DNA of 58,227 bases. Origin: Burkholderiales bacterium (GTDB lineage: Bacteria > Pseudomonadota > Gammaproteobacteria > Burkholderiales > Burkholderiaceae_C). Location of the stretch: NCBI GenBank assembly GCA_003963005.1, contig RXJW01000142.1, positions 1 through 58,227 on the forward strand, read 5' to 3'. The translations under genes and the position numbers were made by a program. The notes below the pieces were generated by a model. It was not told the DNA's origin, did no database searches, and saw only the letters and a list, made by a program, of their open reading frames with translations. Positions 37,074-45,088 of this stretch are shown piece after piece (the first letter of the stretch is position 1; each line of letters begins with the position of its first letter).

Positions 37074-37901
37074 TCAGAACAGGCTTTCCTTGACGTACAC
37101 CACGTCACCGTCCTTCAGGCTGTCGTCCATGCCGGGCTGGACGACCTGCACCTTGCCGTCGGCGCCCTTGCGGTGAACGCGGATGCCGCGCTCGGTGCCG
37201 CGCTGGTTGAGGCCGCCGCCGGAGGCCAGGGCCTGCATGACGGTCATGCCGCGCTCCAGGCGCATCGGGCCAGGGCGCTGCACTTCACCGTAGATGTAGA
37301 CGATGGGGGCGCGCTCGACCCAGAGGACGTCGCCGTTCTGGATGATCACGTCGCTGGCCCGGCCGGCGTCGGTGTTGGGACCGAAGACGCTGGGCAGGTC
37401 GACCTCCAGCCGGTAGGGCTTGCCGTCGCGCGTGCCGCTGAGCACGAGCAGGTCACCGCCGGTCGTGGCCACGCCGCCGGCGTTGGCCAGCAGGTCGGTC
37501 AGGCGCATGTCGGTGGTCTCGATCGGGTATCGGCCCGGGCGGTTGACCTGGCCGAGCACGCTGGCCTGGTTGCCCTTGACCTGCAGCAGCACCACGGTGA
37601 CCTGCGGTGCCTTCACGAAGTTGCCGTTCCTGAGGCCGTCGGCGATCAGCTTTTCAGCCGCGCTGACGGCCAGGCCGCCAATGCGCACGCTGCCCAGCAG
37701 CGGAAAGCTGATGACGCCGGTCTCGGAGACCCGGGTTTCAAGGGTGAGGTCGGGGTTCTGGTAGACGATCACCCGAACCACGTCGCCGGCGCCAAGGCGG
37801 TATTCGGCAGCGGCAGCGGCCGATGAGGGAGTCTGGGCCTGCGCTCCCAGGGCGCCCAGGCCCAGCGCAGCCGCGAGAAGCAGTTCTTGGAAGCGGATCA
37901 T
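37074..37901 (-). CDS. epsE: EpsE, Wza-like polysaccharide export protein
   Basis: 275-residue periplasmic/outer-membrane export protein. A signal peptide ends at GALGAQAQ (cleavage after AQA). The polysaccharide export domain is EYRLGAGDVVRVIVYQNPDL with the conserved ISFPLLGSVRIGGL. Two SLBB domains follow, seen as VLGQVNRPGRYPI and IYGEVQRPGPMRLERGMTVM. No lipobox cysteine is present, unlike E. coli Wza. It probably forms the periplasmic-to-outer-membrane channel, perhaps with EpsL. The start overlaps the epsD stop by 4 bp, and epsF follows after 19 bp. Confidence 0.94.
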   Translation of the reverse strand: MIRFQELLLAAALGLGALGAQAQTPSSAAAAAEYRLGAGDVVRVIVYQNPDLTLETRVSETGVISFPLLGSVRIGGLAVSAAEKLIADGLRNGNFVKAPQVTVVLLQVKGNQASVLGQVNRPGRYPIETTDMRLTDLLANAGGVATTGGDLLVLSGTRDGKPYRLEVDLPSVFGPNTDAGRASDVIIQNGDVLWVERAPIVYIYGEVQRPGPMRLERGMTVMQALASGGGLNQRGTERGIRVHRKGADGKVQVVQPGMDDSLKDGDVVYVKESLF

Positions 37902-38875
37902 TTCAAGCCCATGCCCTTGGAAATGGAAGCGGCGTCCAGGCCGCTGGCGGCGGGTGCCGCAGGAATGGCCGGCGCAGCGGCCTCGGAGGCCGCCGGCAGC
38001 ACGGGCGCGGCGGGAGCACTGGCTGGCGCCGGCTGAGCAAACTTGCCGACGTATTCGATCTTGGAGCTGTCGCGCAGGGCCTTCAGGTCCTTTTGCACGG
38101 CCTCGGCCTTGCGCTGGTTCAGCAGGAAGGCTTCGATGGCCGGGCGAGCCCGTGCTTCGTCCACCGGCTGGCTGCGCGAGCCGACGAGGAAGAGCACGGT
38201 CAGCCCGACGGGGCTCTGGCTGATCAAGGAGTCACCGTCCTTCATGCGGGAGATGGCATCCAGGCTGGCCAGCGGCAATTGCTCGGCGGCACGCACGGCT
38301 TGGTTGCCCTGGAAGCGCAGGTCGGCCGACTTCAGGTACTCGGCAAAGTCGTTCAGGTTCTTGGATGTGGCCAGCTTGGCGCGGACGCCTTCGAACTGCT
38401 CAGGCTTCGCCTCGATCTGCACTTCCTGGAGGCTGTAGATGCGGCGATCCTTGAAGAGCGCCGGCTTGTCGTTGTAGTACTTGCCGATCTCGTCGCTGGT
38501 CGGCTTGGTGACGGCCTCACCGACGCGTTCCGCGTAGGCGCGGGCAATGATCTCGCGCTTGGCGGCCTCGATCTGCTGCACGACGCGCGGGTCACGGTCG
38601 AGCTTTTGTTCCTGGGCTTTCTGGACGGCCAGTTCCTGGTCGATCAAGCGTTCGAGGACCTGCCGGCCGGCGGCCTCGGCCTGCTCGGGCTTGAGGCCCG
38701 GCTGGCGCTGCAGCACGAAGTTGATCTGGTGGACGGTGATCTCTTCCTTGTTGACCTTGGCAGCCGTCTGGGAGGCCTTGTCACCCTTGTCGCCGCCGCA
38801 GGCTGTGAGCAGGGCCGCTGCAGCGATGACCGCCAGCAGCAGGGGGGCCCGGGAATGGATCAGTCGCGTTGCCAT
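37898..38875 (-). CDS. epsD: EpsD-family peptidyl-prolyl cis-trans isomerase, lipoprotein
   Basis: 325-residue periplasmic SurA/PrsA-like protein. A lipoprotein signal is clear: LLLAVIAAAALLTAC with Cys26 as the lipidation site. The chaperone-like helical region contains QRQPGLKPEQAEAAGRQVLE and LIDQELAVQKAQEQKLD. The parvulin-type part is degenerate (YSLQEVQIEAKPEQFEGV and NLNDFAEYLKS). The C-terminal tail is Ala/Pro-rich. The family is always next to exopolysaccharide export genes and may help fold EpsE or EpsL. The ATG at 38875 was chosen because it starts the signal peptide; a frame extension to 38965 has no family support. It is the first gene of the large minus-strand operon. Confidence 0.93.
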   Translation of the reverse strand: MATRLIHSRAPLLLAVIAAAALLTACGGDKGDKASQTAAKVNKEEITVHQINFVLQRQPGLKPEQAEAAGRQVLERLIDQELAVQKAQEQKLDRDPRVVQQIEAAKREIIARAYAERVGEAVTKPTSDEIGKYYNDKPALFKDRRIYSLQEVQIEAKPEQFEGVRAKLATSKNLNDFAEYLKSADLRFQGNQAVRAAEQLPLASLDAISRMKDGDSLISQSPVGLTVLFLVGSRSQPVDEARARPAIEAFLLNQRKAEAVQKDLKALRDSSKIEYVGKFAQPAPASAPAAPVLPAASEAAAPAIPAAPAASGLDAASISKGMGLK

Positions 38876-39179
38876 CTCTTGAAGGTCCTTGTTGTGGAGG
38901 AGGGGCTCCCCGCCCATTGAGCAAACCAGTGTAGCGGGGGCATATGTCGACTCTGGGACCGTCACGACCCCACAACGAGGGGCGCGGCGGCCGCCAGAAG
39001 CGACCCGCGGTTAGAACGGCGTTGGGCCGAAAGTTCCGCGGCCCCCACGATCGAGGGGGTTGCCGTCCGCTGCAAAGGATAGCGCCGTCCGGGCGCCCAT
39101 CGCACCCCCTCCCGAGGGGCCGGCAAACCCTAGGCGTCTGCCCGTCAGCACGAAGCCCCGAACTGTCGCGGGGCCCGCC
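38876..39179. promoter_or_regulatory. Gap between ubiE and epsD, probable promoter region of the eps operon
   Basis: 304 bp without a credible gene on either strand. Upstream of epsD on the minus strand there is a -10-like TACACT (plus-strand 38928-38933) about 55 bp before the ATG, but no clear -35. GC-rich inverted repeats lie at 39047-39060 (CCCCC...GGGGG) and 39111-39118. This is the right junction of the exopolysaccharide block. No remnant of the Tim44-like gene often found after ubiE could be recognised. Confidence 0.35.
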
Positions 39180-39911
39180 TCAGCACTTGATGCCGGCATG
39201 CAGCGCCACGATGCCGGCGCTGAGGTTGTGGACGTCCACGTGGCCGAAGCCGGCCGTCTTCATCATGGCCTTGAGCGTGGACTGGTCGGGGTGCATGCGG
39301 ATTGATTCCGCCAGGTAGCGATAGCTGTCGGCATCTCCCGCGAAGAGCGACCCGAGCTTGGGCAGGATGTTGAAGGAGTACCAGTCGTAGGGCTTGCGCA
39401 GCGGCTCGGCAATGCGCGAGAACTCCAGCACCAGCAGGCGGCCGCCCGGCTTGAGCACGCGGCACATTTCGGCCAGGGCCAGGTCCTTGTGGGTCATGTT
39501 GCGCAGCCCGAAGGCGACGCTGACCAGATCGAAGCTCGCGTCCTTGAAGGGCAGCTTCTCGGCATCGGCCAGGCTCGTGGGCAGGATGAGGCCTTCGTCC
39601 AGCAGGCGGTCGCGGCCCTGGCGCAGCATGGCTTCGTTGATGTCGGTGTGAACCACCATGCCGGTGTCGCCCACCTTGCGCGCAAACGCCCGGGCCAGGT
39701 CGCCGGTGCCGCCGGCGATGTCCAGCGCCCGCTCGCCGGGCTTGAGGTTGGCCACCTGCACCGTGTAGGCCTTCCAGGCCCGGTGCAGCCCGGCGGACAT
39801 GAGGTCGTTCATCAGGTCGTACTTGGATGCGACCGAGTCGAACACGCCGCGGACCTTGCCGGCCTTCTCGGCCTCGTCGACCTGCTGGAAACCGAAGTGG
39901 GTTTGAGTCAT
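39180..39911 (-). CDS. ubiE: Bifunctional demethylmenaquinone/2-methoxy-6-polyprenyl-1,4-benzoquinol methylase
   Basis: SAM-dependent C-methyltransferase in ubiquinone synthesis. 243 residues. The N-terminal [21 protein letters not shown] and [21 protein letters not shown] are UbiE signatures; the SAM motif is [34 protein letters not shown] and [15 protein letters not shown] follow. The C-terminal [16 protein letters not shown] ends normally. It is preceded by the DUF971 gene on the same strand, as is common in Burkholderiales. Its usual downstream partners ubiJ and ubiB are 33 kb away, on the far side of the exopolysaccharide locus. Confidence 0.98.
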   Translation of the reverse strand: MTQTHFGFQQVDEAEKAGKVRGVFDSVASKYDLMNDLMSAGLHRAWKAYTVQVANLKPGERALDIAGGTGDLARAFARKVGDTGMVVHTDINEAMLRQGRDRLLDEGLILPTSLADAEKLPFKDASFDLVSVAFGLRNMTHKDLALAEMCRVLKPGGRLLVLEFSRIAEPLRKPYDWYSFNILPKLGSLFAGDADSYRYLAESIRMHPDQSTLKAMMKTAGFGHVDVHNLSAGIVALHAGIKC

Positions 39912-39940
39912 GGAACAGGATTCAGTGGGCGCCGCGGACC

Positions 39941-40333
39941 TCAGTGCGAATGGCAGCTGCCACCGGACTTGACGGGCATGGGATCGTCGCGCCCCTTGCC
40001 TGCGGCGGCGAGGCGGGCTTCGTAGTCGCGCCAGAGGGCGTCCTGCTGGCTGCCGAGCTTGTAGAGGTAATCCCAGGAGAACAGGCCGCTGGCATGGCCG
40101 TCGGAGAACTCCGGCCGCACGGCGTAGTGGCCCACGGCTTCGAGCTGCGTGATGATGACCTCGCGCTTGCCGGTCTGCAGGACTTCCTGGCCCGGGCCGT
40201 GGCCCATGACCTCGGCCGAGGGGCTGTAGACCCGCAGCAGCTCGAACGGGATGCGAAAGCGCGCGCCGTCGTCGAAGGCGACCTCGAGCACGCGCGAGTG
40301 CTGGTGGACTGTGAGTTCAGTGGGCGCTGGCAT
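39941..40333 (-). CDS. DUF971 domain protein
   Basis: 130-residue protein. The DUF971 domain, also the N-terminal domain of gamma-butyrobetaine hydroxylases, is seen in [33 protein letters not shown] and [18 protein letters not shown]. The family is linked by fusion and neighbourhood to iron-sulfur or quinone metabolism, but its function is not established. The C-terminal SGGSCHSH could bind metal. It precedes ubiE by 29 bp, a conserved pair in this order of bacteria. Confidence 0.93.
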   Translation of the reverse strand: MPAPTELTVHQHSRVLEVAFDDGARFRIPFELLRVYSPSAEVMGHGPGQEVLQTGKREVIITQLEAVGHYAVRPEFSDGHASGLFSWDYLYKLGSQQDALWRDYEARLAAAGKGRDDPMPVKSGGSCHSH

Positions 40334-40347
40334 CCCGCCAGTGTCGC

Positions 40348-41403
40348 TCAGAACGACTGGTAGGCTGGCGAAACCCCGTCACGGGGCTTGACCTGGATGA
40401 ACCGGGCCGCCAGCCTGGACTGCACGCTGACCGGCAAGGGCGCGAAGCCGGTGCCGTTGGTCAGCTGGTCGCCGTGCATGAAGCACCAGTAGAGGAACTT
40501 CAGCGCACCCAGCGCCTTGGCGCCGGTTTCAGGCTCGGCATCCACCAGCACGAAGCTGGTCAGCGTGATCGGCCAGGACTCGTTGCCTTGGCGATCGAGG
40601 AGCGTGGCCAGGTCGTCGCCGGTGCGGTTCATGTCGCTCTCCAGGACGGCCGCGGCGAAGCCACGCTCGGACGGCAGCACGAAGCGGCCTGCGGCATTGC
40701 GCAGCTTGACCGGTGTGAGCTTGTCACGCAGCACGCGGTCGTAGGACACGTAGGCAATGGCACCCGGCGTCGTCCGCACGGTCTGCACCATGCCGTCGTT
40801 GCCCTCGGCTTTCAGCACGTCGCCGGGCCACGCCGGCAGCTGGCTGGCACCAACCTCACTCTTGAACGCGGCCGATGCACCGGCCAGGTAGCGGGTGAAC
40901 CCGTCGGTCGTGCCGGACTTTTCCGCCCGCACCACCCGCTTGATTGGCAACGCCGGCAAGGCGACACCGGGGTTCAGCGCCACCAGCTTCGCATCGTTCC
41001 ACGATTTGATGCGCCCCTGGAAGATGTCGGCCAGCAAGGGCCCGTCCAGCTGCACCGAGCCTCCCGCGCCGGGGAGGTTCACCACAGGCACCACACCGCC
41101 CACCAGCATCGGGATCTGCACGAGCCGCTGCTTGGTCAACTCCGCAGCCGGCAGCGGGGCGTCGGTGCCGCCGAAGTCCACCTGGCGCGCGATGATCTGT
41201 TTCACGCCATCACCCGAACCGGTGCCCTTGTAGTTGACGGCCATGCCGCCGGCTTTCTGGAAGGCGCGCGCCCAGGTCTCGTAGACCTTGGAGGGGAAGG
41301 TCGCACCTTGGCCCTGGACGGACTGCGCCAGCGCAGCCACCGGCAGCGCCAGCGGCAGGGCCAGCGCAACGATGCACTTCAGGATCGACGGAAATCGTGA
41401 CAT
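40348..41403 (-). CDS. PstS-like phosphate-binding protein without an adjacent transporter
   Basis: 351-residue periplasmic protein with signal peptide (VALALPLALPVAALAQ, cleavage after ALA). The PstS features are GATFPSKVYETWARAF, YKGTGSGDGVKQI, DFGGTDAPL and RAEKSGTTDGFTRYLAG, all contributing to the phosphate-binding cleft. No pstC, pstA, pstB or phoU gene lies nearby, and no Pho box was recognised upstream. It may supply a transporter encoded elsewhere or act as a sensor. It diverges from the M13 peptidase gene across 113 bp. Confidence 0.9.
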   Translation of the reverse strand: MSRFPSILKCIVALALPLALPVAALAQSVQGQGATFPSKVYETWARAFQKAGGMAVNYKGTGSGDGVKQIIARQVDFGGTDAPLPAAELTKQRLVQIPMLVGGVVPVVNLPGAGGSVQLDGPLLADIFQGRIKSWNDAKLVALNPGVALPALPIKRVVRAEKSGTTDGFTRYLAGASAAFKSEVGASQLPAWPGDVLKAEGNDGMVQTVRTTPGAIAYVSYDRVLRDKLTPVKLRNAAGRFVLPSERGFAAAVLESDMNRTGDDLATLLDRQGNESWPITLTSFVLVDAEPETGAKALGALKFLYWCFMHGDQLTNGTGFAPLPVSVQSRLAARFIQVKPRDGVSPAYQSF

Positions 41404-41516
41404 GGTCGGTACTGCTGAATTGGTACAAACCCTAGATCATGCCCTGTGTCTTCCAGATGGGCTCTGGAGCGGCCGGTCTAATCCGGCACTCTTCACGCCT
41501 TTGCGATGACATCCCC

Positions 41517-43553
41517 ATGAATCGATCCGCCCTCGCCCTGAACCGTCTCGCCGCCGCCGTGGTGCTCGTCGGCCTTGCCGCCGGTGCACCCGCACTGGAC
41601 CTGAAGGGACTGTCCCCGGACGTTCTGCCCTGCGACGACTTCTACACTTTCGTCAATGGCAGCTGGGAAGCCGCCACCGAGCTGCCTGCGAGCCGCTCGC
41701 GGATCGGCAGCTTCGACCAGCTCCGCCAGGCCAACGACGAACTGCTCAACCGCGCGCTGACGGAGCTGGCCGACCAGCCTGCGCTGCAGACCACGCCCGG
41801 GCTGAAGCTGATCGCGGCTTACTACGCCTCCGGCATGGACGAAGCGGCCATCGAGGCGCGTGGTCTGAGCTCGATCACGCCGCTGCTCAACCGCATCGAC
41901 GGCCTGCAACGCCGCGAGGACCTGCCGGCGCTGCTCGGGCTGCTGGCCCGCAGCGGGGTGGCAAGCCCGCTCGGCTACACCGTGACGCCGGACCGCAAGG
42001 ACACGCGGCGCCACGTGCTCACCCTGAGCCAGTCGGGACTGGGCTTGCCGGACCGGAGCGACTACTTCCGCACTGACGAGCGCACCCGCACGCTCGTCAC
42101 CGCGTATCGAAGCTTTGCCCAGACGCTCCTGACCGCGGCCAAGCGCCCGGCGGCCGATGGCGACATCGACGCCCTGATGGCCTTCGAGACGCAGTTGGCT
42201 GACGCCTCACGCGAGCGTGCCGCGCTGCGGGACCCGAATGCCAGCTACAACGCGATCGGACCGGCGGATCTGAGCACCGCGGCGCCGGGTCTGGATTGGA
42301 CGGCTTACCTGGCCGTGCTGACGGCGGGTGCCCGGCTACCGCAGCGTTTCATCGTGGCGCAGCCCGAGTTCGCCAGCCGCGTGGCCAAGCTCGCGGCCGA
42401 GGCGCCGCTGGACGTGTGGCGTCGCTACCTGGCCGTGCGTGTGCTGGACGCTGCCGCACCGCGCCTGCCCAAGGCCTTCGCGACGGCGGCCTTCGAGTAC
42501 CGCGGCAAGGCGATCACGGGCCTGCAGGAGCCCGCCCCGCGCAATGAAGACGTCATCCTCCAGATTGGCGGCCGCTACGGCACGGAGCCGGTCGCCATGG
42601 CGCTTGGCGAGCTTTTCGTGGCGCGCGCCTTCTCGCCGCTGGCGCAGAAGCGCTCGCTGGAGCTCGTGGAAGACATCCGCGCCGCGATGAAGGCCCGCAT
42701 CGAGAAGCTGGACTGGATGACGCCCCCCACCAAGGCCAAGGCGCTGGAGAAGCTCGCCCAGATGCAACCCCTGATCGGCGCCCCCGACAAATGGCCTCTC
42801 TACGACGGCCTGCAACTCGTGAGCAACGACTACGCGGGCAACTGGCTGCGCGTGGCGCTGTGGCACAGCGACCGCCAGATGAAGGACCTGGACGCGCCCG
42901 TCGAGCGCAACCGCTGGCGCACGAGCCCGCACATCGTCAACGCCTTCGCGGGGGGCCTCAACCAGATCACCTTCCCCGCCGGCATCTTGCAGCCGCCGTT
43001 CTTCGACGCCAAGGCCGACGACGCGACCAACTACGGCGCCATCGGCATGGTCATCGGCCACGAGATCACTCATCACTTCGACGACAGCGGCCGCAACCTC
43101 GACGCCAACGGCTCCCTCACCGACTGGTGGACGGCAGCCGACGCCGCGGGCTACCAGGCCCGCGCCGACAAGGTGGCCCAGCGATACGGCAGCATCTCGC
43201 CGCTGCCCGGCTACACCATCAATGGCCAGTTGACGCTGGGCGAGAACATCTCCGACCTGTCGGGCCTGCCGATTGCCTACGAAGGCCTGCAGCGCGCGCT
43301 CAAGCGCACGGGCGGTGCCGACCGCAAGATCGACGGCTACACGCCGGCGCAGCGCTTCTTCATCAGCAATGCGATCGTGTGGCGGGCCAAGGTGCGCACC
43401 GAGTTCATGATCAATCAACTGCGCACCGATGCGCACTCGCCGGCGCGCTACCGGGTGCTCACACCGATGAGCAACACGCCGTACTTTGCGCAGGCGTTCT
43501 CGTGCAAGGCCGGCAGCGGGATGGTGGCCGCGGAGCCGATCTCGGTCTGGTGA
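41517..43553 (+). CDS. M13-family zinc metallopeptidase (neprilysin/PepO-like)
   Basis: 678-residue secreted or periplasmic endopeptidase. The signal region is LNRLAAAVVLVGLAAGAPAL. The mature part begins with DVLPCDDFYTFVNGSWEA, a typical M13 start. The zinc motif HEITHHFDD is at residues 515-523 (His515, Glu516, His519), with the third ligand region in LGENISDLSGL (family consensus ENIAD). NAFAGGLNQITFPAGILQPPFF is a strong family signature. The C-terminus ends in ISVW without the usual preceding Cys. The ATG at 41517 was chosen because it starts the signal peptide. Substrates are probably short peptides. Confidence 0.95.
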   Translation: MNRSALALNRLAAAVVLVGLAAGAPALDLKGLSPDVLPCDDFYTFVNGSWEAATELPASRSRIGSFDQLRQANDELLNRALTELADQPALQTTPGLKLIAAYYASGMDEAAIEARGLSSITPLLNRIDGLQRREDLPALLGLLARSGVASPLGYTVTPDRKDTRRHVLTLSQSGLGLPDRSDYFRTDERTRTLVTAYRSFAQTLLTAAKRPAADGDIDALMAFETQLADASRERAALRDPNASYNAIGPADLSTAAPGLDWTAYLAVLTAGARLPQRFIVAQPEFASRVAKLAAEAPLDVWRRYLAVRVLDAAAPRLPKAFATAAFEYRGKAITGLQEPAPRNEDVILQIGGRYGTEPVAMALGELFVARAFSPLAQKRSLELVEDIRAAMKARIEKLDWMTPPTKAKALEKLAQMQPLIGAPDKWPLYDGLQLVSNDYAGNWLRVALWHSDRQMKDLDAPVERNRWRTSPHIVNAFAGGLNQITFPAGILQPPFFDAKADDATNYGAIGMVIGHEITHHFDDSGRNLDANGSLTDWWTAADAAGYQARADKVAQRYGSISPLPGYTINGQLTLGENISDLSGLPIAYEGLQRALKRTGGADRKIDGYTPAQRFFISNAIVWRAKVRTEFMINQLRTDAHSPARYRVLTPMSNTPYFAQAFSCKAGSGMVAAEPISVW

Positions 43554-43831
43554 AGTGGGCCGGGCTCGCGGCCCGCGCTTCTGGAACACCGCAGCGGACC
43601 GGGGCGCCGACCCGGGGCGGTGCCTGCTCGCAGACGGCGTGACGAGTGGCACGGGTGCGGCGGCATGCCGCGTTGGCGCGCCCCCGCAGTTCATCGGCGT
43701 TTTCCCGCGGGCCATCGCACGCCGACTGCAACTCATCGCTCGACCCTTGGGGCCGCTCAGGCCAGCGCCTAGCCTGACGACAGGTCGACGCGCTGTGCGC
43801 CGACTGCGACACCCCCACTCAGGAGCTCGTC
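43554..43831. other. Gap between the M13 peptidase and a small secreted-protein gene
   Basis: 278 bp without a credible gene. It holds a 12-bp perfect palindrome GCGGCATGCCGC at 43660-43671 and GC-rich sequence. A GGAG Shine-Dalgarno lies 6 bp before the ATG at 43832. No clear promoter or terminator was recognised. Confidence 0.3.
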
Positions 43832-44320
43832 ATGTCCACCCGCTACTCCCTCGCCCAGCGCACCCCGATGCTCAACAGCCTGTTCGCCGGCCTCGCCTGC
43901 GCGGTGACGCTCACTCTCACGGCGGGGCCGGCCTTCGCTGCCAGTGAACTGGAGCGCGTGAACGTGCAGGGCCGCATGGTCGAAGCGCCGGTGCGCTACG
44001 ACGTCACTGCCGCCTGCACGGGCATCGAACAGCAGTTGCAAGGCGCGCTGGCAGACACCTGGCAGCAATCGCAGCGCGAAGGCCTCATCGCCGTGCAATT
44101 CGTCATGCAGGGCGATGCGATCGAGAGCGTGAGCGCCACGGGCCTGTCCAACGGTGTCGAGCGTTCGGTGCGCAAGGCCGTGCGCGCACTGCACTGCGGC
44201 GCCCAGGCGACCACGACGGCACAGGTCTACCGTTTCCAGATCCACTTCGCGGAGCCCGACGCCGGCACCACGACCGCGGCCGCTCAGTCGGCCGTGCGCA
44301 TGGCGCTCGCCAAGCGCTGA
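43832..44320 (+). CDS. Small secreted protein of unknown function
   Basis: 162 residues. Signal peptide LFAGLACAVTLTLTAGPAFA, cleavage before ASELERV near residue 36. The mature part is about 125 residues with two cysteines (AACTGIEQQLQ and RALHCGAQ) that may form a disulfide. ERVNVQGRMVEAPVRYDV is followed by a helical segment and VQFVMQGDAIESVSATGLS, faintly reminiscent of a TonB C-terminal-like fold; this is a guess. A GGAG ribosome-binding site supports the start. The 3' end overlaps the convergent HIT gene by 37 bp. I do not recognise the family. Confidence 0.7.
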   Translation: MSTRYSLAQRTPMLNSLFAGLACAVTLTLTAGPAFAASELERVNVQGRMVEAPVRYDVTAACTGIEQQLQGALADTWQQSQREGLIAVQFVMQGDAIESVSATGLSNGVERSVRKAVRALHCGAQATTTAQVYRFQIHFAEPDAGTTTAAAQSAVRMALAKR

Positions 44321-44721
44321 GCCAGCGCGGCATCGACGTCCGACAGCGGGCAGGCCAGCGCGGGCACCGCCTCGCGCTGAGCCGCCGCCCAGATCGGCGC
44401 CGGGAAGTGCGAGTCGCCCTCGAAGCGGGCGACGACGTGCCAGTGCAGATGCGGCACGACGTTGCCCAGCGACGCCAGGTTCACCTTGGTCGGCGACAGC
44501 AAAGACCTCACGACCCGCTCGATCTCCGTGACGGCGTCCATGCACACGCGACGGTCCGCAACCGACAGATCACTGAACTCGGCGACATGCGTGGCCCAGA
44601 TCAGCCGGTAGAACGCCGGAAAGCGGCGGGCCTCGTCGCCCTCGACGACGCGCACGACGCGGAACTGCGACGCGCGGGCCACAACGAGGCCGCCGTCCGT
44701 GGTGCAAAGCGGGCAGGTCAT
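44284..44721 (-). CDS. HIT-family protein
   Basis: 145-residue histidine-triad nucleotide hydrolase/transferase. The HIT motif is HLHWHVVAR with His91, His93 and His95, preceded by VNLASLGNVVP. An N-terminal CPLC matches the zinc-binding start of many family members. LSVADRRVCMDAV and the C-terminal region are as expected. The substrate (dinucleoside polyphosphates or nucleotide adducts) is unknown. It starts one base after the 2OG oxygenase gene on the same strand, so the two are likely cotranscribed. Confidence 0.93.
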   Translation of the reverse strand: MTCPLCTTDGGLVVARASQFRVVRVVEGDEARRFPAFYRLIWATHVAEFSDLSVADRRVCMDAVTEIERVVRSLLSPTKVNLASLGNVVPHLHWHVVARFEGDSHFPAPIWAAAQREAVPALACPLSDVDAALAQRLASAMRTAD

Positions 44722-44722
44722 G

Positions 44723-45088
44723 TCAGTCGTCCTTCAGCACCCAGCCGAGCGACAGCACGTAGCGGCTACCGCCCTCGACCCGCGTGACGCTGTGTTCGCA
44801 CGCGTCCGGCCGGAAGAATTTGATGCGCCGGCTCTGCCAGATCGGCGTGGCGCAGACGAACTCGCCCCCGCGGGGCGAGGCCTTCACGACGATGTTCAGC
44901 CGGTAGTGGCGCCCCGTCTGCACCGGGTCGGTGTGCGGCGGAATGGCACTGCCCTCGGGGTAGCGGATCAGGTAGCTGTCGAAGGGCAGCGGCCAGCGGC
45001 CTGTGAGCAGCAGCATCTTGTCGTAGCCGCTGCCCTGGCGGCCCCGCTGCCACCGCAGCGCGGTGCGCAGGTAGCCGCTCAAGGTCAC
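44723..45088 (-). CDS. Compact 2OG-Fe(II) oxygenase-like protein
   Basis: 121 residues, short for this superfamily. The iron-binding triad can be placed as His52 and Asp54 (PPHTDPV) and His99 (CEHSV), with Arg109 (SRYVLSLGW) as the 2-oxoglutarate ligand. [19 protein letters not shown] and [18 protein letters not shown] match the double-stranded beta-helix core. It overlaps the large oxidoreductase gene by 4 bp and is followed by the HIT gene after 1 bp. The substrate is unknown. The call rests on the spacing of the ligands and the surrounding pattern. Confidence 0.78.
   Translation of the reverse strand: MTLSGYLRTALRWQRGRQGSGYDKMLLLTGRWPLPFDSYLIRYPEGSAIPPHTDPVQTGRHYRLNIVVKASPRGGEFVCATPIWQSRRIKFFRPDACEHSVTRVEGGSRYVLSLGWVLKDD

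Noticed and set aside
43647..43661. TGGCACG with a downstream GC, considered as a sigma-54 promoter for the small secreted protein
   Set aside because: The -24 box is good, but the -12 box reads CGGC instead of TTGC, and it lies about 170 bp before the start in a GC-rich region.
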